Source: an uncultured Mucilaginibacter sp.
Lineage (GTDB): Bacteria > Bacteroidota > Bacteroidia > Sphingobacteriales > Sphingobacteriaceae
Direction of reading: 5' to 3'
Assembly: GCF_946479965.1 (NCBI RefSeq)
Contig: NZ_CAMLHX010000006.1
Location: 1 to 64,000 of the forward strand
DNA: 64,000 bases
Shown: positions 55,071 to 62,474 of the stretch, in pieces
Layout of the letters: each line of letters begins with the position of its first letter
Position numbering within the stretch: the first letter of the stretch is position 1
The notes under the pieces: model-generated
Database searches by the model: none
Told to the model about the DNA's origin: nothing
Seen by the model: only the letters and a program-made list of their open reading frames with translations
Made by a program: the position numbers and the translations under genes

Positions 55071-55195
55071 GTTAGTTCATAGTTCATGGTTCATAGATGA
55101 TGGATGATAGTTCATGGTTCATAGCCAATAGTTAGAAATGCCAGATCAGATATCAATGCCAAAACAACCATGAACCATCCCCTATGAACCAACAA
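55071..55195. repeat. Inverted repeat built from TTCATGG/TTCATAG words
   Basis: The left side (55071-55124) repeats TAGTTCATGGTTCATAG twice with TAGATGATGGATGA in between. The right side (55166-55195) has CCATGAACCAT and CTATGAACCA, the inverse complement. It lies between the methyltransferase 3' end and ppnP. The word-based structure is like that at 43399-43527, though the sequence differs. Confidence 0.7.
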
Positions 55196-55918
55196 CTATT
55201 TAATCCCACCAAAAGCAGCAAAGTAAGAGTTTTTATGCAATACCTCCACCTGCTTAAATCCAACCTTTTTTAATAGGTCGGTTTGGTAGTTTATTGATCG
55301 GGGCGTATCTTCATAAGCCACATAGTCGAGTACTTTTTTTCGATATTCCGGCCCGCCAAGGGTGTCCAGGTAATTGCTATACCTTTGTTGGAATAACTGG
55401 TTCAAAGGTTCAGAGTCATGCGTTATCAGGTCTGATATCCAAAAACTGCCACCGGGCTTAAGCATGCGGTACATATTGGCGAATACAGCTTCCCAATCCG
55501 CGTCATCCCGCAAATGGTGAAGCGTTGCGGCCGCCAAAATAATATCAAAACTCTGATCAGGTAGGGTCAGGTTGCGCATATCATCCTGAATAATGGTTAC
55601 CTCGCCCGTTGTTTCTGCACTTACGCGCTCTTTAGCTCTTAACAGCATAGGCATGCTCAAATCATTAAGTGTGCAGCTCAGGCCGCTTATTTTGCTTAAC
55701 ATTTTTAACGTATAATTACCGGCACCACATCCTACGTCAAGCAGATCTGTAGCATTCGGATTGATATATTTAGCGGCCTCAGTACATAACTCCATGGTAA
55801 GCGGAGCGTCTATAGTGGTAAGCTGTCCCGTATCTAAATTCGAAAATCGTTCAACATCGTTATCAAAACGGTGCCTTATTTCATCATTCCCTGCTTTTTT
55901 TGAATAGTCTGTGCTCAT
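55196..55918 (-). CDS. Class I SAM-dependent methyltransferase
   Basis: A 240-residue methyltransferase. SAM motif I is LLDVGCGAGNYTLKM, with later conserved text IIQDDMRNLTLPDQSFDIILAAATLHHL and MLKPGGSFWISDLI. The substrate is unknown. It is divergent from a LysR regulator across a 95-bp gap with three TGATA/TATCA palindromes, so it is the likely target of that regulator. Confidence 0.87.
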   Translation of the reverse strand: MSTDYSKKAGNDEIRHRFDNDVERFSNLDTGQLTTIDAPLTMELCTEAAKYINPNATDLLDVGCGAGNYTLKMLSKISGLSCTLNDLSMPMLLRAKERVSAETTGEVTIIQDDMRNLTLPDQSFDIILAAATLHHLRDDADWEAVFANMYRMLKPGGSFWISDLITHDSEPLNQLFQQRYSNYLDTLGGPEYRKKVLDYVAYEDTPRSINYQTDLLKKVGFKQVEVLHKNSYFAAFGGIK

Positions 55919-55956
55919 ATCGTAGTGTTTAGTATTGCCAAAGCTAAATGCTTTAA

Positions 55957-56008
55957 TGATATTTGAAAAATATCAATTTTATCAATAATTGATATCTATT
56001 AAGTATCA
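55957..56008. promoter_or_regulatory. LysR-type operator region with three palindromes
   Basis: TGATATTT-GAA-AAATATCA (55957-55975), TATCAAT-A-ATTGATA (55980-55994) and TGATA-N9-TATCA (55990-56008). All use the half-site TGATA. Their position between divergent genes is typical for LysR binding. Confidence 0.65.
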
Positions 56009-56013
56009 TTAAA

Positions 56014-56883
56014 ATGGAGATCCGTCACCTCATTTACTTTAAAACTGTAGCAGAACACCTGCATTTCAGGAATGCCGCTAACGCCCTTTTTATTTCTCAG
56101 CCACCGTTAAGCAGGCAGATAAAGGAACTGGAGGATGAATTAGGTGCCCGCCTGTTTAACAGAAACAATAAGAGGGTAATGCTAACCGACGCTGGCAGGT
56201 ATTTTTTGATTGAAGTGAATAAAATACTTGCCGGTTTAGAAGAATGTAGGCATACTGTAAAGCAGATACACCAGGCAGAAAGCGGTGAGTTAAGAATAGG
56301 ATACATCAGCTCGTTATACCAGCCACACATGGCCGAAGTTTTAAAAGCCTTGCGTGTAAACTTTCCCTACGTTAAAACGAGTTTGTATGAGCGCCCCACT
56401 GTTAAGCAAATTGAAGCGCTTGAACAAGGTAAGCTGGACGTAGGTATACTGAGGGCACCTGTGCATTCGGACAAATTGAAGGTTCAGAGTTTGTTTTTTG
56501 ATCCTTTTATGGTTGTAATGCAAGCAGGAAGCGAAAAGTTTAAAAATGAGGAAGAAGTTGCCAGCTATATTAAAAACAAGCCATTCATTTTTTTTAATAA
56601 AGAATACGCCCCGTATTATCACGACAGCCTGATAGAGATATGCAATAGGTTGGGTTTTAGCCCCAATATAGTTCATGAGGCTAATAATGTGCATTCTATT
56701 TTACAATTAGTGGAGGCGGGGTTGGGCATTTCGATACTTCCGTTATCAGTAAAAAATAAAAATGGCAATCTCCGCTTTATTCCGTTGGATAAAATCCCCG
56801 TTAAAACGGAGGTGGTTTTGGCTTACCGGCCGGGCGTGGGCAACGTTGCGCTTAAGTGGTTTATAGAAAATTATCCAAAATAG
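56014..56883 (+). CDS. LysR-family transcriptional regulator
   Basis: A 289-residue regulator. The HTH (MEIRHLIYFKTVAEHLHFRNAANALFISQPPLSRQIKELEDELGARLFNRNNKRVMLTDAG) is complete. The effector domain spans about residues 90-289 (GELRIGYISSLYQPHMAEVL, and VEAGLGISILPLSV). It probably controls the divergent methyltransferase and itself. The effector is unknown. The region between the genes contains symmetrical half-sites. Confidence 0.92.
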   Translation: MEIRHLIYFKTVAEHLHFRNAANALFISQPPLSRQIKELEDELGARLFNRNNKRVMLTDAGRYFLIEVNKILAGLEECRHTVKQIHQAESGELRIGYISSLYQPHMAEVLKALRVNFPYVKTSLYERPTVKQIEALEQGKLDVGILRAPVHSDKLKVQSLFFDPFMVVMQAGSEKFKNEEEVASYIKNKPFIFFNKEYAPYYHDSLIEICNRLGFSPNIVHEANNVHSILQLVEAGLGISILPLSVKNKNGNLRFIPLDKIPVKTEVVLAYRPGVGNVALKWFIENYPK

Positions 56884-56960
56884 TGTTTGGTAAGTTATTT
56901 GCCTTGTTGGATGAAACCGTTTGTTTCAAAAAGACGTAAATAGGGTTTTATTTTATAGCT

Positions 56961-58166
56961 ATGCCAAATCCCCCTATCCCCAAAAACGAATTTGAAAGGA
57001 TAATTGACCTTTCTGATTATGATCTGGACTATTCAGGTCTGGAAGATAATTTTAAAGACCTTGCAAGGCTTGCAGCTAATGTGGCCGGTACAAAAATTTC
57101 TTTGGTAAACCTTATCGACTCCTTTACCCAATGGAGCATATCAAATCACGGCCTGGCTATTGATCAAATGCCAAGGGAAGACTCCGTTTGTCAGTATACT
57201 ATTATGGACGATCAGCCTTTTGAGATAGCCGACCTTTCTGCTGATGATCGTTTTAAAGATAAGTTTTACGTTACGGACGACCCTAATCTTCGTTATTATT
57301 ACGGCTTGCCATTAATAACATCTGAAGGGCATAACATAGGAGCGTTGTGTGTACTGGATAAGGAGTTTAAGACCATATCACCCGAGAAAACGGAACTACT
57401 TAAGATAATCGCCAACGAGATAGTGAATCGTTTAAAAGCCCTCAAAGTAATTAATGATTTGAAGGGGCAGTTAAAGTATGCCGACGAGACAAAGAAAAAA
57501 GTAGCCCATGATATACGCGGTCCACTGGGCGGTATAATCGGGTTGGCACAGATCATAAGTGAGCAAGGGCATACTAACCAGATAGACGAGGTGCTTGAAT
57601 TTATTAATTTGATACAAAAGAGCGGAAGGTCTCTTCTGGAATTGGCCGACGAGATATTAACAGCTGAAGAAAAGCAAGCGCCAAAGGGAGACGAATTTAA
57701 TTTGATATTACTTAAGGACAAACTTGAAAAACTTTACCAGCCGCAGGCACGCAACAAAAACATATCATTTAATGTCTTTATATCGCCTGAGACGGCAACA
57801 GTGCCTTTCTCCAGAAATAAGCTACTTCAAATAATAGGTAATCTCATATCAAATTCAATGAAGTTTACACCTGAGGGTGGGCAAGTACGTGTTTCGTTAA
57901 CATTGAAAACTGAAAAAGAAGTACCTATATTATTACAGATGACAGTAAGCGATACCGGTGTAGGGATGTCTGAACAAGCCATTGAAAAAATACTTGGCGG
58001 AACAGCTTCGTCAACAGACGGTACAGAAGGGGAGCAAGGCTATGGCTTTGGGTTAGCTTTAGTTAAGCATCTTATTGGCAGTTTGAATGGAACCATGCAT
58101 ATAATGTCAAAGCCGGGCGAGGGTGCAACGTTCGAAATAAGCTTACCGCAATTATCGTCTTTATAG
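56961..58166 (+). CDS. Cytoplasmic GAF-domain sensor histidine kinase
   Basis: A 401-residue kinase without membrane segments. The GAF domain covers about residues 25-165 (NFKDLARLAANVAGTKISLVNLIDSFTQWSIS ... YYYGLPLITSEGHNIGALCVLD). The phospho-acceptor H183 is in KKKVAHDIRGPLGGIIGLAQII. The HATPase has N-box IIGNLISNSMKFTPEGG (about 294), G1 SDTGVGMSEQA and G2 GYGFGLALVKHLIG. No receiver domain is attached and no response regulator is next to it, so the partner is elsewhere. Signal unknown. Confidence 0.92.
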   Translation: MPNPPIPKNEFERIIDLSDYDLDYSGLEDNFKDLARLAANVAGTKISLVNLIDSFTQWSISNHGLAIDQMPREDSVCQYTIMDDQPFEIADLSADDRFKDKFYVTDDPNLRYYYGLPLITSEGHNIGALCVLDKEFKTISPEKTELLKIIANEIVNRLKALKVINDLKGQLKYADETKKKVAHDIRGPLGGIIGLAQIISEQGHTNQIDEVLEFINLIQKSGRSLLELADEILTAEEKQAPKGDEFNLILLKDKLEKLYQPQARNKNISFNVFISPETATVPFSRNKLLQIIGNLISNSMKFTPEGGQVRVSLTLKTEKEVPILLQMTVSDTGVGMSEQAIEKILGGTASSTDGTEGEQGYGFGLALVKHLIGSLNGTMHIMSKPGEGATFEISLPQLSSL

Positions 58167-58170
58167 CGCA

Positions 58171-58239
58171 TTAGCGCCTGATGGTTCTGACGAACGTAAT
58201 TAAAACTATAAACACTACAGCAATTACAATAATTTTCAT
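58171..58239 (-). CDS. Very small membrane protein, 22 residues
   Basis: The ORF reads MKIIVIAVVFIVLITFVRTIRR and stops. It has one hydrophobic helix and a basic end, which is the pattern of genuine small membrane proteins. It lies in the gap after the histidine kinase on the opposite strand, and a strong terminator lies upstream of it. Too short to judge by codon use; no family recognised. Confidence 0.35.
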   Translation of the reverse strand: MKIIVIAVVFIVLITFVRTIRR

Positions 58240-58270
58240 TTTACATTGGGCGATACCTGCCAAAGATAGT

Positions 58271-58309
58271 AAACAGAAAAACCCGCTCCATTGCGGGTTT
58301 TTCTGTTTA
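58271..58309. terminator. Bidirectional terminator
   Basis: Perfect long arms (AAACAGAAAAACCCGC and complement) around TCCATT. It serves the DUF4397 gene on the minus strand and possibly the kinase gene on the plus strand. Confidence 0.88.
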
Positions 58310-58325
58310 CATAAATACAGGTCTG

Positions 58326-59003
58326 TTAATTTTCGCCTATTAGATTAAAACCGATTGTCGCGCTTGATGTACCCGCTATATAAAGGGTATAAATGCCCCC
58401 GGCTGAAAGCGTTATAGGTAAGTTCAGTAAAACAGAGGTTGATCCGCCGGTGTAAAGCGAATAGCTGTTTGCAGCATCAACATCCTGATAGGCAGAGGCA
58501 GCTTTATAAGTTAGCGCCGAAACGATCTTCGCGCCTCCGGATATGCCAAAATCTGCACTGGAGCCTACACCCGTGCTAAGGTTAATAAAACGAATGCGAG
58601 CTTTACCCGATGCCGGAGGTGTACGATCGTTTTCATAAACATTAACGGATTTATCATCAGTTAAAAATACGCTGTAATATTTCCCCGGCACAAAGCTGGT
58701 AGCCGCAGATGCGTTTACATCTGTAGTGCCGTTTGTTTTAAACGAGATGGTAGGGCTCCCTGTAACGCTGAAATAACCAATTGTTTGCGTGTAAACCAAA
58801 CCAGATGAAGTAAGTTTTTGATTGTCAAAATAAACATCCTGTGGTGATGACGAGGCAGCCGCATTTGTGATAGCAACTGCCGCTACATCTACATGGTTAT
58901 CGTCGTTATTTTTTTTACAGGATGAAAAAACGGAAGACAATAAAGCAACGCTGAATAATACTGATAAGGTTCGGTGGATTTTTACGTTCAATATATTTTT
59001 CAT
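58326..59003 (-). CDS. DUF4397 lipoprotein
   Basis: A 225-residue lipoprotein from the start at 59003 (MKNILNVKIHRTLSVLFSVALLSSVFSSC), 29 codons inside the longest frame, because this gives a correct signal sequence and lipobox. The domain (VYFDNQKLTSSGLVYTQTIGYFSVTGSPTISFK ... GKARIRFINLSTGVGSSADFGISGG) is a DUF4397 beta-sandwich. Such proteins are surface-associated; role unknown. Confidence 0.85.
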   Translation of the reverse strand: MKNILNVKIHRTLSVLFSVALLSSVFSSCKKNNDDNHVDVAAVAITNAAASSSPQDVYFDNQKLTSSGLVYTQTIGYFSVTGSPTISFKTNGTTDVNASAATSFVPGKYYSVFLTDDKSVNVYENDRTPPASGKARIRFINLSTGVGSSADFGISGGAKIVSALTYKAASAYQDVDAANSYSLYTGGSTSVLLNLPITLSAGGIYTLYIAGTSSATIGFNLIGEN

Positions 59004-59119
59004 AGTTGTAATATTTTTATTTACAATAATATCAAATAAACAGGGAATATAATAAATGGTTTTATCGCCCTTATCACGTCTTAAAAACAAAATGCCCGCT
59101 GCGCTATTAATGTAGTATC

Positions 59120-60055
59120 ATGGCATCATCTAAAAAATCTATTTACAGTGCACTTATAGCTAATTTGCTTATTGCTGTTACGAAATTTGTTGCCGGAGCA
59201 GTTAGTAATAGCTCGGCTATGATAGCTGAAGGGGTACACTCAGTAGTGGATACAATAAACCAGCTATTATTATTGCTCGGCATAAGACTTAGTAAAAAGC
59301 GACCTGACAAATATCATCCACTTGGATATGGAAAAGAGCTGTATTTCTGGTCATTTGTGGTGTCTATTATGATTTTTGGTCTTGGCGGTGGGATATCGAT
59401 ATACCAGGGCGTTCTGCACATTCTTAATCCAATTGAACAGGGTGATCCGTTTTGGAGCTATGTGGTTTTAAGTTTGTCAATAATTTTTGAGGGTTCGTCG
59501 CTTATTATAGCTGCTAAGGAGTTCAACCGTCTTAGAAACGGACAAACCTGGTGGGATGCTATAGTAAACAGCAAAGACCCTTCAACTTTTTTGGTATTAT
59601 TTGAGGATGCTGCTGCAGTAGTTGGGTTGCTCATAGTTATGATCTGCCTTTGGCTAAGCCATCATTTTAATAAACCTTTTATTGACGGTATTGCATCTTT
59701 ATTGGTGGGTTTATTACTGGTCTTTGTATCGATGATTTTAGCACGCGAGAGCCGCAGTTTATTGATGGGTGAGGGGATAAGAAAGAAAACGAAAGCACGC
59801 ATTAAAATAATAGTGGAAGATGACGAAGCGGTTTTGCGGCTGATGCACTTGCTGTCTACCTACCAGTCGCCCGAAGAAGTGCTACTGATGCTCATTGTAG
59901 CTTTTAAGCCTGATCAAAACACAGCAAAGATAAATGATGCTATTGATCGTATCCGGGCCAAAATAAAGGCTGAGTTCAACTTAATAAAGTTTGTTATTAT
60001 ACAACCTGAGGTGTATGAAGGGCGGATAAATCCCCGCATTCAGAACTACATCTAA
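59120..60055 (+). CDS. Cation diffusion facilitator family transporter
   Basis: A 311-residue membrane protein with six helices. Metal-site motifs are SSAMIAEGVHSVVDTINQ (helix 2, with HSxxD) and LFEDAAAVVGLL (helix 5, ExxxA). A cytoplasmic tail follows. CDF proteins export Zn2+, Mn2+ or Fe2+ against protons. The HPLGYGKE string is conserved. The metal is not predictable here. Confidence 0.9.
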   Translation: MASSKKSIYSALIANLLIAVTKFVAGAVSNSSAMIAEGVHSVVDTINQLLLLLGIRLSKKRPDKYHPLGYGKELYFWSFVVSIMIFGLGGGISIYQGVLHILNPIEQGDPFWSYVVLSLSIIFEGSSLIIAAKEFNRLRNGQTWWDAIVNSKDPSTFLVLFEDAAAVVGLLIVMICLWLSHHFNKPFIDGIASLLVGLLLVFVSMILARESRSLLMGEGIRKKTKARIKIIVEDDEAVLRLMHLLSTYQSPEEVLLMLIVAFKPDQNTAKINDAIDRIRAKIKAEFNLIKFVIIQPEVYEGRINPRIQNYI

Positions 60056-60116
60056 TTGTGCTACAGTAACTTCGATTTGTTTTAACATTTTGTTAACCGC
60101 AAAGCAAAGGTTTTTC

Positions 60117-60124
60117 TATATTTG
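60117..60124 (+). promoter_or_regulatory. -7 box of the SRP RNA gene
   Basis: TATATTTG matches TAnnTTTG exactly and lies 5 bp before the inferred RNA start at 60129. A TTTTG at 60088-60092 may be the -33 element, with a slightly long spacer. Confidence 0.65.
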
Positions 60125-60128
60125 CGGC

Positions 60129-60226
60129 GGGTAAGTCTTTTACGGCCAGCTCCTCTTGAACTCCCCCAGGGTGGGAACGCAGCAAGGGTAGAGAGTTGAG
60201 CGGCGCGATAAAAGTAGCTTACCCAT
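60129..60226 (+). ncRNA. ffs: Signal recognition particle RNA, small bacterial type
   Basis: About 98 nt. The ends pair (GGGTAAG and CTTACCC). The apical part reads CTCCCCCAGGGTGGGAACGC followed by AGCAAGGG, the conserved SRP S-domain with symmetric and asymmetric loops that binds Ffh. A T tract follows at 60226. It sits between the CDF transporter and ypdA. The RNA directs membrane-protein synthesis to the translocon together with Ffh and FtsY. Confidence 0.9.
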
Positions 60227-60351
60227 TTTTTGTGCCTTTTTTTTCGGTCGATGATCTATCGAATGTAATTTTCGCCAAACCTTATCTATCCAATCCCAAA
60301 TCTTCAATAACCAGTCTTTTCAAAATCTTATCTTAGCAAAAAAATATTTAA
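60227..60351. other. Gap after ffs, with its terminator T tract
   Basis: It starts with T-rich text (ATTTTTTGTGCCTTTTTTTTCGG) that probably ends the SRP RNA. The rest up to ypdA has no ORF or obvious motif. Confidence 0.4.
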
Positions 60352-61311
60352 ATGCTGGATATTCTTATTATTGGCGGTGGGCCCATCGGAATTGCTTGCG
60401 GACTAAAGGCGCAAAAGGCAGGTTTAAGTTTTGTGATCGTCGAAAAAGGCTGCCTTACAAATTCCATATATAATTATCCTGTTACCACTACTTTTTTCTC
60501 AACGTCTGAGCGGTTGGAGATAGATAATATACCCTTTACAACACTGCACGCCAAACCTAATCGCGCCGAAGCTTTGGAATATTATAGGAGAATAACGTTG
60601 GCCAATTCATTGCCGGTAAAACTATTTGAAGAAGTGGTTGAGGTGACGCGTCTGGAAACAGGTTATTCTGTTACTACTACAAAGGCTAAATACGATGTAA
60701 AAAATGTAATAATTGCCACCGGTTTTTATGATGTGTGTGTGAATCTTGATATACCCGGAGAAGAATTGCCAAAGGTTAAACATTATTTTACTGACCCTCA
60801 CTACTACGCCATGCAAAAAGTGGTGGTAGTGGGCGCAAGCAATTCTGCAATTGATGTTGCACTTGAAACTTTTAGAAAAGGAGCGGAGGTTACATTAGTG
60901 GTTCGCGGCCCTGAAATTGGTCCAAGGGTTAAGTATTGGGTTAGACCGGATGTGATCAACCGGATAGAGGAGGGAACTATCAAAGCCTATTTTAATTCGG
61001 CATTAAAGGAAATTCGCGATACCGAAGTTGATATTGAAACGCCCGAAGGACCGGTTACTATAAAAAATGATTTTGTATTAGCAATGACAGGCTATCAGCC
61101 TAATTTTTCACAATTAAAAAAGTGGGGGTTGAAAATGGATAATGATCTTCTAGTTCCCACTTATAACCCTGAAACTATGGAAACGCATTTGCCCGGTTTA
61201 TATCTTGCCGGTGTGGTTTGCGGAGGCTTAAATACGCACCTTTGGTTTATTGAAAACTCACGCGTTCACGCCGAAATGATAGTGGGTGATATTGTTGCGA
61301 AGCAAGGTTGA
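60352..61311 (+). CDS. ypdA: YpdA-family flavin disulfide reductase (bacillithiol disulfide reductase-like)
   Basis: A 319-residue pyridine-nucleotide-dependent flavoprotein. The FAD loop is LIIGGGPIGIACGLKA at the N-terminus, the NADPH loop VVVGASNSAIDVALET near residue 160, and the final FAD motif GLYLAGVVCGGLNT. The N-terminal SIYNYPVTTTFFSTSERLEID is characteristic of YpdA. It has no CxxC pair, as expected for YpdA rather than thioredoxin reductase. In bacillithiol-making bacteria YpdA reduces oxidised bacillithiol; whether this organism makes bacillithiol is not shown here. Confidence 0.9.
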   Translation: MLDILIIGGGPIGIACGLKAQKAGLSFVIVEKGCLTNSIYNYPVTTTFFSTSERLEIDNIPFTTLHAKPNRAEALEYYRRITLANSLPVKLFEEVVEVTRLETGYSVTTTKAKYDVKNVIIATGFYDVCVNLDIPGEELPKVKHYFTDPHYYAMQKVVVVGASNSAIDVALETFRKGAEVTLVVRGPEIGPRVKYWVRPDVINRIEEGTIKAYFNSALKEIRDTEVDIETPEGPVTIKNDFVLAMTGYQPNFSQLKKWGLKMDNDLLVPTYNPETMETHLPGLYLAGVVCGGLNTHLWFIENSRVHAEMIVGDIVAKQG

Positions 61312-61419
61312 CGGTTGATTATGTTGATTGGGTGAATGGTTATACTTTTTGTCATTGTTTATCAGTGCGTTGTAATATTAATTTGATCAACTACTCAACC
61401 ATTCAACTAAATCAACTTT
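61312..61419. repeat. Inverted repeat built from GTTGATT/GAATGGTT words
   Basis: The left side (61304-61341) has GGTTGATT, GTTGATTGG and GTGAATGGTT. The right side (61387-61419) has CTCAACCATTCAACTAAATCAAC, its inverse complement with changes. It lies right after ypdA. The same word-based design as at 43399 and 55071. Confidence 0.65.
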
Positions 61420-61422
61420 AAC

Positions 61423-61458
61423 TTGCATAAATAAAAAATTATGCAAACTTTTGCATCA
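61423..61458. promoter_or_regulatory. ARG-box-like palindrome
   Basis: TTGCATAA (61423-61430) and TTATGCAA (61439-61446) form perfect 8-bp arms around AATAAAAA's A/T core, and a further half-site TTTTGCATC follows (61449-61457). The look (GCATAA-AT-rich-TTATGC) is that of operators bound by ArgR-type repressors. It lies just before the leader ORF and arginine genes. Confidence 0.5.
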
Positions 61459-61487
61459 AATTTTAAATAAAGCAAATAACTCTAAAA

Positions 61488-61610
61488 ATGAACCTTCAAA
61501 GCTTAAATAAGCCCGCTACGAGAGCAATAAAAGCTCCGTTTGCCGCTGCTTTGGTTTCAACTGTTTTATTTACTCCATCACGACGAAGGCTCTATATCCC
61601 CAGAGTTTAA
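61488..61610 (+). CDS. Arg-rich leader peptide candidate, 40 residues
   Basis: The ORF begins MNLQSLNKPATRAIKAPF and ends SRRRLYIPRV. Arginine occurs at residues 12, 32, 33, 34 and 39 (codons AGA, CGA, CGA, AGG, AGA), so four of five are in the last nine residues. It sits about 120 bp upstream of the arginine operon. Between them, CTGTTAA (61663-61669) can pair with TTAACAG (61706-61712), followed by T6. TTGTTATT (61618-61625) can pair with AATAACAA (61680-61687) as an alternative. This suits translational attenuation, but the stems are short and the call is tentative. Confidence 0.45.
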   Translation: MNLQSLNKPATRAIKAPFAAALVSTVLFTPSRRRLYIPRV

Positions 61611-61730
61611 TTGCAGGTTGTTATTGCCTGAGCAAAAAAACCGGAGTTTCAATTAAACTTCTCTGTTAAAAAACACTTTAATAACAAAGGCATCACAGCC
61701 AAATGTTAACAGTAATTTTTTCTTTCTACA

Positions 61731-62387
61731 ATGACCATACAAGATTTTGATATACAGGTAGCATCAGCACAGCATATAGACTATGCGCAGGTTATATGCG
61801 ACGAGATGGCGGAGTCGGCTAAAGCCAGAGGCACCGGCATTGCGCAACGTTCGCCTGAGTATGTAGCTAATAAAATGCTGGAAGGCAAAGCAGTTATTGC
61901 CTTGCACAAAGACGGTACCTGGGCAGGTTTTTGCTACATTGAAACCTGGAGCCACGGCGATTTTGTTGCTAACTCCGGGCTTATCGTTTCGCCGCCATTC
62001 CGTAAGGCTGGTTTAGCTAAGGCTATTAAGCATAAAATATTCGAACTTTCGCGCACCAAGTATCCTGACGCAAAACTGTTCGGTTTAACTACCGGGCTGG
62101 CGGTAATGAAGATAAACTCTGAATTGGGCTACGAGCCGGTAACGTATTCTGAACTTACGCAGGACGAGGAGTTTTGGAAAGGCTGTAGAAGCTGCGTTAA
62201 TTATGATATATTAACCAGCAAGGAACGTAAAAACTGTATGTGTACCGCCATGCTATTTGATCCGGCTGAAAAGCAGAAAGTCACAGAGGATAAGCTGCAA
62301 AAAATCACGCACAAGGCTAACTTGTTCAAGAGAATTGAAACTGCAATTAAAAGTTTCGGGCAGAGCCTTGACGAAAGTTTAAAGTAA
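61731..62387 (+). CDS. GNAT acyltransferase of the arginine operon, N-acylglutamate synthase candidate
   Basis: A 218-residue GNAT protein. The acyl-CoA site region is SGLIVSPPFRKAGLAKAIKHKIFELS. An unusual C-terminal segment has four Cys (EFWKGCRSCVNYDILTSKERKNCMCTAML) that could bind a metal. It precedes argG by 87 bp in the same direction. The first arginine enzyme adds an acyl group to glutamate and is often a GNAT; in some Bacteroidetes the pathway uses succinylated intermediates. A role as N-acyl-glutamate synthase is inferred from position, not shown by sequence. Confidence 0.72.
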   Translation: MTIQDFDIQVASAQHIDYAQVICDEMAESAKARGTGIAQRSPEYVANKMLEGKAVIALHKDGTWAGFCYIETWSHGDFVANSGLIVSPPFRKAGLAKAIKHKIFELSRTKYPDAKLFGLTTGLAVMKINSELGYEPVTYSELTQDEEFWKGCRSCVNYDILTSKERKNCMCTAMLFDPAEKQKVTEDKLQKITHKANLFKRIETAIKSFGQSLDESLK

Positions 62388-62394
62388 GATTAAC

Positions 62395-62466
62395 TATAGA
62401 AACGCAGTTTATTGCGTGTCATTTGAAACAAATATATAAAGGCGCAATCTGTTGCGTCTCTACATC
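62395..62466. repeat. Two GCGTCTC-type small palindromic repeats
   Basis: AAACGCAGTTTATTGCGTGTC and GGCGCAATCTGTTGCGTCTC are two hairpins made from the same ACGCAA...TTGCGT words, the second followed by TACATC. They resemble a GAGACGCAA...TTGCGTCTC element that occurs between genes in this phylum. They fill the gap between the GNAT gene and argG. Confidence 0.6.
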
Positions 62467-62474
62467 TAACAATA

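Noticed and set aside
60352..61311. Thioredoxin reductase
   Set aside because: The redox-active CxxC pair is missing and the N-terminal signature is that of YpdA.
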